Assembly (NCBI RefSeq): GCF_026262505.1
Contig: NC_067208.1
Coordinates: 12,285,962 to 12,349,961 of the forward strand
Direction: 5' to 3'
Length of the DNA stretch: 64,000 nucleotides
Source of the DNA: Trichomonas vaginalis G3
Lineage: Eukaryota > Parabasalia > Trichomonadida > Trichomonadidae
This document shows positions 19,206 to 31,029 of the stretch, in pieces. Made by a program: the position numbers and the translations under genes. Each line of letters opens with the position of its first letter. Within the stretch, counting starts at the first letter, position 1. Under the pieces are notes generated by a model, which saw nothing but the letters and a program-made list of their open reading frames with translations, was not told where the DNA came from and did not search any database.

Positions 19206-22200
19206 TTACTTAGACATAAAGGCAACAAACATAGAGTGCATTGTCTTATCACCATTCCAAATTTCTTTTGGAACTTCATTTTCTCCTTCCATGCACAAAA
19301 TTGCTACATCTCTCCACAACTTTGGATTTGGAGGGACTCCGCTCTTCAATATTTCATGTTCTGACTTATTTATCTCTTCTTTCTTAATGTCTGACTTTGC
19401 CAAAATCGTTTGTGCAGCAGTAGAAACTTTCTTTGACTTGTAAGCCAAATTAAACATTTCATTTGTTGGTATTTTGACTCCCAGAGGCAAAGCATCAGCG
19501 CATATCTCTGCAACAACACCTTGTGATGACTTTTCGCTACTTCCCATTATGATGTTTCGACTAATGTTCATATTTTCATCGAAATTCTCTTCTTTCGTCT
19601 GGACATCAGCGCAGAAAACTTTAATTTCTCTGATGGAAATGATCTTAGAAACAAATATTTCTACTTTGACTGTCTTTCCGCACTCATTTTGTTTTAATGG
19701 GAACATAATATCTTTTTGACCATCATTATTAAATGGGAATGTAACTTTTCTGTTCTTCACAACTATTGTAACATCATCGAAAGATTGTTTCGACAAAATG
19801 AAGCCAATAACTTTTAATCCTTCATCGGCTTTCAAAATTAAGGACAAATAATTCTTTACATTGATGGAATCCGTGAACTTGACTGTATCATTTATGATTA
19901 CTGATCCGCGGCCGTTCTTATATGTGCTGTTTGTCCAAAAAGTCAGAGGAACTTCAACAACTTCCTCGGGGAAGTTGTCACTTTTGTTTGGTATATTTGG
20001 CCTTGAAATTAATTTTGGTTCTCCTTCAGCCAAAGTTCCTATTGTTCCATCTTCTAATACAACAATAAGTTTCTCTCCATCGGAGGCTATTCCTGCCACA
20101 TTATTTTCATGTATAGTTGTTGTGATAACCTTGTCATCAGCTATTTCAACAGTCATAATTGATTTTTTAGAAGTGAAAACGAAAATGTTTTCATGATGAG
20201 GAACTGTTGTGAAATACTGATATAATTCCTGGCAATTTATCTTGCAGCAATTATCGAAATCATCTGGTCTTGCTATTGTCAAAGAGTTCTCTGATGAAAT
20301 GAAAATGAGATTGGAATAAACTAATGATGACAAATTCAACGAAGAACTTCCAAAAGAAGGATTTGAAAACATGAAATTCTTTGGTCCATTCATATCCTGA
20401 GTTATTTGAACTTTTGCCATCGATCCATCCATGGAAGAAATGACTGCAACAGGTGTTTCGTTATCTACTATGAATGTGCATGAGTTTATCATCCTGTCTC
20501 TCGGCAACAAACAAATCATTGGAGACAAACAATCATCAGGAATGTTGTAAATTTTGACAAATTTGTTTGAAGTAACCGCCAAAAGCATTGGCATGTTTGG
20601 AATCCATTCCAAGGAAATCAGAGAGAAATCTAACTCAGAAGTCATTAATTGAACAGTATGTGTTCTATTGATACCAGTTTCATCAACATACAAAACATAA
20701 ACAACATCAAAACTACCAGCAGCTACGATATTTGGATCAAGATTTGATGCGGCCAAATAAGAAATTTGAGAGGACAAATCCAATCTCGATATTACTTCCA
20801 TGTTTTTAAGTAATTTTACTGATTTTCCATCTGCTACTAAAACACCATCGAGTACAGAAACAATAGGTAATCTCTTGTTGTTCATTCTTATTGATCTTCC
20901 CCATGTAGACAATCCTCCCAAAGCTCTTATTGTTTGAGCATTTTGTGGCAAAGAAACTTTCAAATTCGATGAAGAAACTGACAAATAAGGAACTTTTTTT
21001 TGTATTTGCATGTTCTTTATATCTATAGTTGTTATATCTTGTGTCAATCTGTTTTGTAATATCGCTGATTCCGAAATCTCTATTTCATCCATTGATTTAA
21101 CCATTTCTAACAAAGAATCAGGATTTGGACAATTTTGTTTGACATTTTCAACAAAATCGAATTTAGAAATTTGTGGATTTCCAAACAACGAAGGACCATG
21201 ATTTCCTGGATTTCCATGATTTTCAAATGGAGAATTTCCAGGATTTCCGTGATTTGCAAATGGAGAATTTCCTGGATTTCTAAACATCGAAGCTCCAAGA
21301 CCGAATTGTCCTGGGTTTGGTCTAACTGGCAAATTTCTTCTGTTTCCTCTGTGCATGAGTAAATCTCTTGTTGTCAATCTCGGTTCATCATCATTTTGGT
21401 TGTTTGGTTGACCGTCAGGACCAACTAAATATCTTCTTTCCATTCTCTGCATCAGAGCAATTTCGAAAGGAAGACCTTCCATTTGATCGACTTCTGGCAA
21501 ATGCTCTTCTTGCTCTTGTTCTTGTTCTTGTTCAGGAACAAATGTTTGTTCTTTGTTGTATAAACAATTTCCTGAATAATAACAATCGCAATAGAAATTA
21601 GAAGGTCTATGATATTCCAAGATATGTCCTTTATGACATGTCATTGCGCAATTAACACAACAACCCATTCCATCTATTAATCCACATGTATAACAATGGA
21701 AATATGGTTGAAGAAAGTCATTTCTGCCATGTTCAACACAGTTACAATGAATATTTTTCATTTCTTCTTCTGTTGGAATTTTCCAAAGTGAATTTTCTTC
21801 TTCTGGTTTTTTGCTTTCTTCTGACCAATCACAATCTATTTCTTTGATGTACTTGTTCTCTCGTGGTGCACTATATGTTGGTAAAAGTGACAAAACATTT
21901 GAGAGAAAATGTAAAGCTGAATATTTCACTTTTCCTTTCAATTTTGTATTTTCCAGGATTATTTTTGCGAAATTTGCTGTTTTTGGAATATCATTATAAA
22001 TGGCATCTATTGCGTTAGAGTTTTCTTGAAGTGTTGATGCCATTGCAACATAAATTTGTTCCAAAAACTTTATGTTTCTCGCAAAAGCCCTGAAAAATTG
22101 AGAACATTTTTCCAAATCATTACTTAAAATGAAAGTGAAGTATTTCATGACATCTTCTGATTTCAGATTAGTTAGAATATTATCACCACATACTTTAGTG

Positions 22201-23858
22201 ATGAAATTAACTTTCGAACACCTGTTTTCTTCAATCAAAATAGAGATTGCTTCAGAAGCTGTTGTTTTATATTCAGGATTCAATAAATTTGCAAAATTTC
22301 GAACATCTTTCAATGCTTCTTTTAGAGACTTCTTCCAACATATATCTATTAAACCACTGATCTTTTCACAGTCAATGTAATCTGATACTTGAAGAGGAAT
22401 TGAAGAAATTAATGAAATTTCTGCCAATTTTTTAAGTTCTTCTTCTGTTTTCAAAGAATTTGAACATAAAATTGCACAAATACATGCAACACAGACTTCG
22501 TTGTCTTTGATATCAAGTATATCTTCTATTTTTATTGTCTTCTTAGTCTTGTTAAGTTTGATTGGTTCAATAAAACAAAAATCGTCACATTTTGTTTTTG
22601 AAATAATGAAATCAAAACTTTTGTTGAAAACATTAACGGAAGAACCACCATTAAGAAGCTTGATGGCTGTAGATACAGTGATATCATCTGTTGGAGAGCT
22701 CTCATGGTTCATGGATTTGACAATTGTCTGAGAAAATGGATTTGACATCAAATTCCAGGAATTTTTAAGCTTCGATGCTTGGATAAGTGCGGGAATATTT
22801 CCTTTGTCGGCCCATTTGATGATTTCTTCAATGGAATCGGGTATATCTCGCTTGAAATTTGCAATAATAGGAATGTATTGTTCAATTTCAGGCGAATTCG
22901 TGTTGATAAGCTGGAATATCTCTTCATCGAACTTCTCCAGCTTGGTTGACATCGAAAATAGTAAGGCAAGTTTGACAGATGGCGTTGTATCAATGATATC
23001 TTTTGGTCGGAGGTTTATACCGTTCTTTAATGCACAAATGATGATGGATTCCACTGTGGCACCTTTAAGAAGCTTGTTGGTAGTGATTGGATTGCCACAA
23101 GCGTAACAGGCGGAGATTAATAAAATTTGATTGCTCGCCCTTGATTGAATGAGCTTAGTAAAGTAGAAATTATCGTATATTGGTGATTCAAAACCTTTGC
23201 CAATGAAATTACATACGCTTCCAACGCATAAAAAGTTAATTGACTGATTATTGTAAGTTGGCTTGAAAGCAAGCGATCTATCAAAGGAAAGAATGTCACT
23301 AACAATACTTTCTGGTTTGATCTTTGCGGCATAATAGTCGTTTTGTAAAAATGAAAATCCTGGCTTATTTTTATTTCGAAATTCTTTCAAAGAAGCATCT
23401 AATACCCAACAAATAATTTCTTTTGTATTGTAATATGGTGCTTGAAATAGTTTTCGCGCGAAATGAATGAGTTTTAATGGCTTTAAATTATTTTCTTTGA
23501 ATTTTAAGCCTTGAGGAACAATAACTTCTTCTGAAGGTATAGTTCCATGAGTCCAGGCAGAAATTCCCTCCCAGAAATCGAAATTTAAATAAATTGATAC
23601 TGATGATCTGATAAATTTGACTAAATAATACATTATTTCATCGTCATTAAATTTGAAATCAAAGTAATGAGATATGTTATAAGAAATAGAAAGCAAAAAT
23701 CGTAAAACTGAATCGATATCTCCTCTAATTTCCAATTTGTCTGTCTTTATTGCTGCGGCAGCGCAGAGATACTGTTTCATCTCTTCACTACTAAGACTTT
23801 TGAAGTCTTTTGAAAGAATTTCTGTAAAATGGGTCGATAGTTTCTCTTGTTCTAACAT
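19206..23858 (-). CDS. UBR4-like (BIG/Pushover/calossin) protein with UBR box, 1550 aa
   Basis: Residues about 698-755 form a UBR box, the zinc fold that reads N-degrons: HCNCVEHGRNDF, YFHCYTCGLIDGMGCCVNCA, TCHKGH and FYCDCYYSGNC. GLIDGMGCCVNCAMTCHKGH is the UBR4-type rather than UBR1-type version. The segment after it matches the WD-like region following the UBR box in UBR4, for example LISLEWIPNMPMLLAVTSNK then FVKIYNIPDDCLSPMICLLP. Between them is a low-complexity linker with three NPGNSPFxNHG repeats (about 856-892). Residues 1-690 are helical and probably an armadillo/HEAT-like scaffold. Animal and plant UBR4/BIG are over 5000 residues and end in the UBR4 E3 module; that module is absent here. 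Either this is a minimal UBR4 or the E3 function lies elsewhere. The stop is TAA followed by A. Confidence 0.8.
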   Translation of the reverse strand: MLEQEKLSTHFTEILSKDFKSLSSEEMKQYLCAAAAIKTDKLEIRGDIDSVLRFLLSISYNISHYFDFKFNDDEIMYYLVKFIRSSVSIYLNFDFWEGISAWTHGTIPSEEVIVPQGLKFKENNLKPLKLIHFARKLFQAPYYNTKEIICWVLDASLKEFRNKNKPGFSFLQNDYYAAKIKPESIVSDILSFDRSLAFKPTYNNQSINFLCVGSVCNFIGKGFESPIYDNFYFTKLIQSRASNQILLISACYACGNPITTNKLLKGATVESIIICALKNGINLRPKDIIDTTPSVKLALLFSMSTKLEKFDEEIFQLINTNSPEIEQYIPIIANFKRDIPDSIEEIIKWADKGNIPALIQASKLKNSWNLMSNPFSQTIVKSMNHESSPTDDITVSTAIKLLNGGSSVNVFNKSFDFIISKTKCDDFCFIEPIKLNKTKKTIKIEDILDIKDNEVCVACICAILCSNSLKTEEELKKLAEISLISSIPLQVSDYIDCEKISGLIDICWKKSLKEALKDVRNFANLLNPEYKTTASEAISILIEENRCSKVNFITKVCGDNILTNLKSEDVMKYFTFILSNDLEKCSQFFRAFARNIKFLEQIYVAMASTLQENSNAIDAIYNDIPKTANFAKIILENTKLKGKVKYSALHFLSNVLSLLPTYSAPRENKYIKEIDCDWSEESKKPEEENSLWKIPTEEEMKNIHCNCVEHGRNDFLQPYFHCYTCGLIDGMGCCVNCAMTCHKGHILEYHRPSNFYCDCYYSGNCLYNKEQTFVPEQEQEQEQEEHLPEVDQMEGLPFEIALMQRMERRYLVGPDGQPNNQNDDEPRLTTRDLLMHRGNRRNLPVRPNPGQFGLGASMFRNPGNSPFANHGNPGNSPFENHGNPGNHGPSLFGNPQISKFDFVENVKQNCPNPDSLLEMVKSMDEIEISESAILQNRLTQDITTIDIKNMQIQKKVPYLSVSSSNLKVSLPQNAQTIRALGGLSTWGRSIRMNNKRLPIVSVLDGVLVADGKSVKLLKNMEVISRLDLSSQISYLAASNLDPNIVAAGSFDVVYVLYVDETGINRTHTVQLMTSELDFSLISLEWIPNMPMLLAVTSNKFVKIYNIPDDCLSPMICLLPRDRMINSCTFIVDNETPVAVISSMDGSMAKVQITQDMNGPKNFMFSNPSFGSSSLNLSSLVYSNLIFISSENSLTIARPDDFDNCCKINCQELYQYFTTVPHHENIFVFTSKKSIMTVEIADDKVITTTIHENNVAGIASDGEKLIVVLEDGTIGTLAEGEPKLISRPNIPNKSDNFPEEVVEVPLTFWTNSTYKNGRGSVIINDTVKFTDSINVKNYLSLILKADEGLKVIGFILSKQSFDDVTIVVKNRKVTFPFNNDGQKDIMFPLKQNECGKTVKVEIFVSKIISIREIKVFCADVQTKEENFDENMNISRNIIMGSSEKSSQGVVAEICADALPLGVKIPTNEMFNLAYKSKKVSTAAQTILAKSDIKKEEINKSEHEILKSGVPPNPKLWRDVAILCMEGENEVPKEIWNGDKTMHSMFVAFMSK

Positions 23859-24644
23859 AAATAAAATTTTAAAATTTTTTTTTTCACAAGTGAATGGGAA
23901 AAAAATTTTGGAAGGAAAAAAAAAATGAACTCATACATTTTTATCAAAAATAATAGGGATTAATTATTTCCTTCTAACATCCAATAATCAATTAGTAGTT
24001 CTCGGAATTCTATTCGAGAATTGATATCAAAATCTAGCATTAGCTTCACTTCCTAGTAGAACTTATTCATGTATAAGATTGTAAAATTAATAATCATACT
24101 TATGATGATATCATAGCGAAATATTTAAATCTATTCTGATAAGTTCTTCATAGTTGCAATATCTACTCCGCATTATGTGTTACGAGGATTGCCTCAATAA
24201 TTTATCAATATGCAGTCTTTTGATGAAATAGGATAATCATATTGGCGAAATTGGGGAAAGCTACTCTCAATAGATTGTCTTGTTTGACATGTCTGCTTGA
24301 ATTTGAGCAATCATGTGTGTCCTCGTCATCACAATTGTTGGTTTTTTTATAAAAAAATCATCATCTTCAGGACTGATATAATGAATTTATGTCAGTGATA
24401 TAAAGATATGTTTAATGAGCTATATAGGATAAATGCATTTGATAAAGATTATATACTGGAAGAACTCCTCTTCAATATGCATTATAAAAAAATATTTTTT
24501 GTTGTGGAACCTATACTTTGAATAGATATCAATATTCCAAAGAAATGACAAAAACTATTAATAATTAAATACAAGTAATCAATGATATTTAATGATTGAA
24601 AAAAAAATTAAATATCCTTTAACTAAAACAGTGAATACTTTTAT
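23859..24644. other. Intergenic spacer
   Basis: AT-rich. A TTCACTTGTG initiator-like sequence on the minus strand lies near 23886-23895, about 30 nt upstream of the UBR4-like ATG. No gene seen. Confidence 0.4.
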
Positions 24645-25061
24645 TTAATTACGCTCCCCACGGATGCGCTGAGCGAGTTGAACATCACGTTCCATGATTG
24701 TAACTCTGTTAGCATGGATTGCGCAAAGGTTTGTATCTTCGAAGAGACCTACAAGGTAAGCTTCAGAAGCTTCTTGAAGGGCAGCAATAGCAGAAGACTG
24801 GAAACGAAGATCGCCACGGAAGCCAGAAGCGATTTCTCTGACGAGACGCTGGAATGGGAGCTTACGGATAAGGAGATCTGTGGACTTCTGATACTTACGG
24901 ATTTCACGAAGAGCGACTGTACCTGGGCGGAAACGGTGCTGCTTCTTAGCGCCCTGGGAATCGATTGTTGGTGTAGACTTACGAGCAGCCTTGGCACCAA
25001 GGGATTTACGTGGGGTCTTGCCACCTGTTGACTTTCTAGCTGTCTGTTTAGTACGAGCCAT
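24645..25061 (-). CDS. Histone H3, 138 aa
   Basis: Core nucleosomal histone. The N-tail [19 protein letters not shown] keeps K4, K9, S10, K14 and R17 (with T for A at 15), and ARKST at 26-30 keeps K27. The linker to helix alpha-N ([20 protein letters not shown]) is longer than in animals, which explains 138 rather than 136 codons. The fold is complete: [71 protein letters not shown] and the end RIRGERN. The stop TAA is followed by A. It is divergently paired with histone H4 across a 182-bp shared promoter, so the two are probably co-regulated. Confidence 0.97.
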   Translation of the reverse strand: MARTKQTARKSTGGKTPRKSLGAKAARKSTPTIDSQGAKKQHRFRPGTVALREIRKYQKSTDLLIRKLPFQRLVREIASGFRGDLRFQSSAIAALQEASEAYLVGLFEDTNLCAIHANRVTIMERDVQLAQRIRGERN

Positions 25062-25549
<488 letters not shown>

Positions 25550-25890
25550 ACATCTGTCTAATTGTTTTATTATTCTAATTTTTTTTCTTCATATCCGAAA
25601 TTTGTTTATTTGTTTTAAAATACTTATGTAAATTTTATCAATATTTAATGTAATAAAGTTATTTAATACGTAAGAATAGATGCTCCGCAGTCATTTTGAG
25701 TTAGCAATATTTTCAAAATCTGAGCAGAACAATAATTCGTAATGATACTTATGATATCCATAATAAAATCACCAATAATTTAAGAAGAATAAGATAAACT
25801 TCAATTTGGAGAGCTTAAAGTGAATTCTTCAATGGGACAAAAAGTAATCTTTTAAAAATATTGACGGCGAATGTGACTGTTTATTCAATT
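25550..25890. other. Spacer between convergent histone H4 and ankyrin copy 2
   Basis: Bases about 25795-25860 match the 3' flank of ankyrin copy 1 (inverted). No gene seen. Confidence 0.45.
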
Positions 25891-27788
25891 CTAGATATTT
25901 GCACCATGTGAAATAAGAACTTCGGCAATTTCTTCAAAATTTTTAATTGTTGCAATTTGAAGTGCGGTTTGTCCAGAGTTATCTTTCTCATTGATATTTG
26001 CGCCATGTAAAATAAGAAGTTCTGTCATTTCTTTAGGATAATAGCATGCTGCATGAAGAAGAGCGGTCTGTCCAGAATTATCTTTTTCGTTGATATTTGC
26101 ACCATGTGAAATGAGAAGTTCGGCTGTTTCTTTACAATTATTCCATGCTGCATGATGAAGAAGCGGTTTTCCTTCTTTATCTTTCTCATTGATATTTGCG
26201 CCATGTGAAATAAGAAATTTGGCGGTTTCTTTACTATTTCCTACTGTTGCATTATGAAGAGCAGTTTGTCCAGAATTATCTTTTTCGTTGACATTTGCAC
26301 CATGTGAAATAAGAAGTTCTGCTGTTTCTTTACAATTTTTACGTGCCGCATAATGAAGAGCAGATTGTCCAGAATTATTTTTTTCGTAGATATTTGCAAC
26401 ATGTGAAATAAGAAGTTCTGCCGTTTCTTTACTATTATATTCTGCTGCAAGATGAAGGGCGGTTTTTCCGTTGTTTTCCTTCTCATTGATATTTGCACCA
26501 TGTGAAATAAGGAGGTCGACTATTTCTTTACAATTTTTACGCGATGCATTATGAAGAGCGGTCTGTCCAGAATTATCTTTTTCGTTGATATCTGCACCAT
26601 GTGAAATGAGAAGTTCGGTTATTCCTTTACTATTATTCAATGCTGCAATATGAAGAGCGGTTTGTCCATAACTATCTTTTTCATTGATGTTTGCGCCATG
26701 TGAAATAAGAACATCGGCTTTTTCTTTACTATTATTCAATGCTGCATAATGAAGAGCGGTTTTACCATTGTTGTCTATCACATCAACAAATATGCCATGT
26801 GAAATAAGAAGTTCAGTTATTTCTTTACAATTATTCCATGTCGTACGGTGAAGAGCTGTTAATCCATTAACTCTTATATTGACATGATAACAACGTGAAA
26901 GGAAATATTCACAAAAGGATGGAATATTAAACATAGGTGAAAAAACAAAACATTTGTCAACATAATGGTTTCGATCGAAATATACTAAAAATGATTCAAT
27001 ATTGTTATGTTCGGCACAGTATTCTAAGTCGATATATAAACTATATTCATTCATCAGAAATGTAACAAAATCAATGTTGTGTGAAATAATTGCGTATCTC
27101 ATGCAAAATTCATTTGGTTTCAGATATTTCAAGCATTCACTCAAGTTCTCTTTACTTCTTCCTAAAAATGAAAATTTGAGACATGTATCAGTTATTGTTG
27201 ATTTAAATTCTGTTCTTAAGAACTTGAAACAATCAACTGCTCCATGGTAACAACATAATTCAAGTAATGAATATCCTTCATAAGAAGATGGATATAAATT
27301 GCTTTTGAGATTTTGATCTTTATCAAATCCTTGTCTTTCAGTGAATGCAATGAATTTTTCTAAGTCATTATCCATAATTGCTTTGAAAATTGTATCTTCT
27401 GAATGAATTTTGAGATTTTGTAGGTTATTTGTTTCTAAATTTTTTGTTTTGTCCAAATTAATTCCATATTCTTCATAAAAGAGGTAGTTAGAAAGATTCG
27501 TAATATTAGATACATCTGTTACATGATAATCATCAGAAATGAGTTTTGCAAGTTTCAAGTATGACTTTGTATACCGATTATTGTACTCAATGATATTTAA
27601 AATGTCTTTTATAATATTTTCGGGAGGATGTTTCTTTGAATCAATCAGCTCTGTTTTGATCATTTTGTAAATTGAGTTTAAATCTTCTTCTCTGTCAGTT
27701 TTTAACTGATACAATGCATTATATGAATCAATATGATATTGAATAACACTTCTCAGTTCACTGTATTTGATTGGACGAATGTCTTGAT
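25891..27788 (-). pseudogene. Ankyrin-repeat gene, copy 2, body separated from its start by transposons
   Basis: Near-identical to copy 1 (16562-18106) in the N-terminal region (DIRPIKYSELRSVIQYHIDS and onwards), but with ten ankyrin repeats instead of six (TALHNASRKNCKEIVDLLIS-type), ending ISHGANI at 25891. In copy 1 the protein begins MSNQDIRP. Here the codons after Asp5 are present at 27788 and below, while ATGTCCAATCAAGAC lies at 30897-30911, 3.1 kb away. The intervening DNA is a nested transposon cluster, and a stop (TAG) lies in frame just inside it. The gene is therefore disrupted unless translation begins internally, for example at the in-frame ATG near 27664. Confidence 0.88.
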
Positions 27789-28671
27789 AAAGGTGACCAA
27801 ACTATTTTTTGAAAGTCCGCCATAACTTTAATGGTACTATTTCAGCGTGTACAATGAATACAAAAATTCTAAGAGTGCCACATAAAATAGTACTTTAGAC
27901 TTAAGTTAATGCTACCAAGCAAATGTTAAAAAGATGACTTTAGTGTTTTGATAATCAAAGATTAAAATCATTATTGTCTAAATCAATAATCATAACGACA
28001 GAAGTTAATGTTTTTTCATCAGTGCTTTAAATCCACTTTTAAAAGTATACCTCAAAAATCAAAATATCAAAAAAAATTGGCCGATAGGTTTGGCTTTAAT
28101 TTTTGTCTGCTTTTATGATTTGATATGGATGTTATAATTTTAAAAGTTGAGCCAAATTCACCAATAGATTTTTGAGATTTGCAAATACTCAATAATTTTC
28201 AGCGTGTTATCTTTTATTAAAAGAACTATTTGGTTTCAGTATCATATAAATTGATATTTACTTTCTATTTGAACCTTCATTTAGCTAATGATTTAATAAT
28301 ACAGATTTCATCTAGTCCTTATAAGAGAATTTTGAATTTGTTATAATAAAAAAACAAACAGATATAGCTTACACTTCTATAATAAAGATACCTTTTATAG
28401 AAATCAGTATGAAATGTGTTTTGGCTTATTGGAAGCATATCAGACATAATCGCCATAATCAAAAAATCTATATACCCAATAAGTAATAAATTTGTCGATA
28501 TAGATTTTCCATAAAATTAGTTTTAGGGTTGTTAAAAATATCAAAAATTAGCGTTTTGAAGACACCATGGTGTCTTATAATTTTCCCTTCCTTATTGGCG
28601 TGTAGAAATAAATGCGCCAATAGATTGAAGAAGAAGAATTGTTTTTCTCTTAATGAACTTTAATCATTTTG

Positions 28672-30321
28672 ATATAAGAATATTGAAAACATTAATATAA
28701 TTTCGATTTCGGAAATTAAATTTCCAAATTTTTTGTCGATTTCGGAAATAACAGGATCCCGCATCCAACACGCAACAACAAAACACAAAACACACTTTTT
28801 GGTTCTTTCATCGTTTTAATCGTAATTTATGTAATACATGATTTGGATAAATTTTACAAAAATAGAACCTATATTATATTCTTTTCAAAGATTCTTACAA
28901 ATCATCAAAAATAATTGTATTTTAAAAAACGATCAAATTATCCTTTCATTATTTTAAACTTAAATTAGTTTTTATGATTGACTAAGGGTTTCGTTTTGCG
29001 AAAAAACGTACAATACGCAATTTCGCTAAAAAACATTTCGCTAGCAATTTCGACCTTTGACTCCACTCAAGACGTCACTTTTTTAATTTTGCGGTATCAT
29101 ATTTTTGGAAAATCTTTATGAATATTATATAAAAAGTCTCTTTAATATCTATATTTCATATTTTTATCGATTTTTAAAGTTTTTGCGAAAAGTATTCAAT
29201 TATTTTTGCTATTTTGTCGGGTAAATGTCAGATTTGCGACATTTTCTGATATGATATTCAGATTCTACGTTGATAATAATGCTCATAGAACCCTCTTGCT
29301 ATTGTGTCAAAATTGCGAAACCGATAGCAAAAATATCTCGCAATATCAAAATTGAGATATTGAGTGAATTATGCATTATAGAGATTAAAAATCTGATTTG
29401 TGAAAACATCTCATCAGTTTCTAGCTAATTCAAAAATCTTTACTATCTTATTCGATTAAAATGAAAAGGGAATAGTTTCATTATGCTTTAAATGACAGCC
29501 TTATAATATAATCATAGTTTTCGCTCAATATGCAGCATTTTTTTTTCGAAATCTATGGTCAATGTCCTAAATACTGATTGCTTTGCATTCATATCTCTTA
29601 CATTTTCTATACCCACATCACTATTCATTGCTATTCCTATCTTTTTCATTTTTGTTTGTTTCTCATAATTTCTCAAAAAACACGATAACTTGATATTTGT
29701 AAATATCATACTTTATAACGTAAATAAGAACTTGACCTATTAAGAAAAGCAGTAATGAAAAGAAAATCTGAAATTCATAAAAATTACAAGTTTCTGATGA
29801 CAATTAGCTTAATTAAACCAGGTACAAGATTATATAATTGTATTTTCTATCCAATTATCCATATAATATCTTATCCAGAAAAAATAACTTGATCAATACC
29901 AAATGATTTTTTAACTAGTAAATAAAGTATTTTCTTTACACACACATTGTATATCATAGTTTTTTTTTTTTTGGTTTCGCAAAACATCCAAAAACAAATA
30001 TGCTATAAAAGTGACAATTTTAGCAAAACGAAACCCTTAGATTGACTAAAGCAATCATATTTATTCATCATTAAATAAACAAAAAATAATATTTGAGAGT
30101 TATTTCAAAAAAAACACATTGAATTTATTAATTTGTCTCAATTTCAGTATTATAAATTTTTATAATTTCAATATTTTGAAATACACTTTTTAATATTTCA
30201 ATATTTATGATATTTCAATGTATTAAGTGGTCTCAAATTGAGCTTCTCAAATATAAGTTGGCCTATTCAAATAATAAAATTAAATAATATTTAAAATAAT
30301 AAATAAAAGTGATTGAGGTCA
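28672..30321. mobile_element. Insertion C within element B
   Basis: About 1.65 kb absent from the intact MITE copy, where GAACTTTA joins directly to AGCAAAACGG. Its ends (ATCATTTTGATATAAG and GATTGAGGTCAT) are not clear inverted repeats and no target duplication longer than a base is seen. It carries element D. No coding capacity seen. Confidence 0.6.
28985..30039. mobile_element. Element D: AGGGTTTCGTTTTGC transposon, innermost
   Basis: TAAGGGTTTCGTTTTGC at 28983 is repeated inverted, without mismatch, ending at 30039. A 9-bp direct repeat GATTGACTA flanks it (28976-28984 and 30040-30048). About 1.05 kb, no gene longer than about 65 codons, so non-autonomous. The first bases (AGGGTT) are shared with element B. 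Confidence 0.82.
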
Positions 30322-30896
30322 TAGCAAAACGGCTGTTTCAGTCATTAATTCTTAAAAATAAAAAGGGTAAAAACTAAATAAAATGGGTAAAATTCAATAG
30401 TGTCTGTGCTATCGTTCAATTTGAAGGTGTCTTTTGAAACCGCAAGACACATTGAATTTTTGAATAGTGTATTATGGTTTGACAGACACCAATGAAAAAA
30501 ATAAAATGATATTTATTTTAAATATATAAGATCCTTATATAAAATATAAATATTTTATCGTTTTATTTTCTTGTTTTAGAAATGTTTTTTATTGAAAAAT
30601 CAATAAAACTAACTCCAAAATAAAATTTTTGATCTAAAGACACTATGATGACACCAGGCAAATCTTCCAAGACACCTATCGTCGGGAATCTAACAACCCT
30701 AATTAGTTTTTAGTCTGATCTTAAAATAAATTTAATTTTTTATAAAAAAAATCACATTTAAAAGTACCTTTTTAGTAGCTCGAAATCCTGTTGGTGGATT
30801 TCGGGCGTACTTCAAAATTAGCTTTTCTTCTACATATGCAAGCTATATTTTAAATATGGGGCAAATCGGATCGGCGAAAGGAGTTTAGTTACCTTT

Positions 30897-30911
30897 GTCT
30901 TGATTGGACAT
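30897..30911 (-). pseudogene. Severed start (five codons) of ankyrin copy 2
   Basis: ATGTCCAATCAAGAC, identical to the start of copy 1, stranded upstream of element A. The promoter-side flank up to about 31025 also matches the upstream flank of copy 1 in inverted orientation. Confidence 0.9.
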
Positions 30912-31029
30912 TTAAAAATATATTTACATTTTATCAACTAAATTATCTCATCATTTCATTATGTGAAAAAAATATCATGCTATACATTTGGAAAACAATG
31001 ACTACAAAGACTTCTGATAATTTTTTTAA

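Larger units (their letters stand above)
28525..30702. mobile_element. Element B: AGGGTTGTTA-type MITE, interrupted copy
   Basis: Inverted copy of the intact MITE at 39888-40404. Its two halves (28525 to about 28671 and about 30322-30702) are collinear with that MITE and separated by 1.65 kb of later insertion. Terminal repeats AGGGTTGTTA/TAACAACCCTA and a 9-bp duplication ATTAGTTTT at 28516-28524 and 30703-30711. Confidence 0.88.
27789..30896. mobile_element. 3.1-kb outer transposon (element A) inserted in ankyrin copy 2
   Basis: The ends are inverted repeats: left AAAGGTGACCAAAC, right (reversed) AAAGGTAACTAAAC. It is flanked by direct copies of GTCTTGAT (27781-27788 and 30897-30904), which occurs once in the intact paralogue, proving an 8-bp (or 9-bp, counting a shared T) target-site duplication. 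It has no transposase gene. Much of its length is later insertions (28525-30702). TSD length and TIR-only structure point to a non-autonomous Mutator-like (or hAT) element. Confidence 0.88.
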
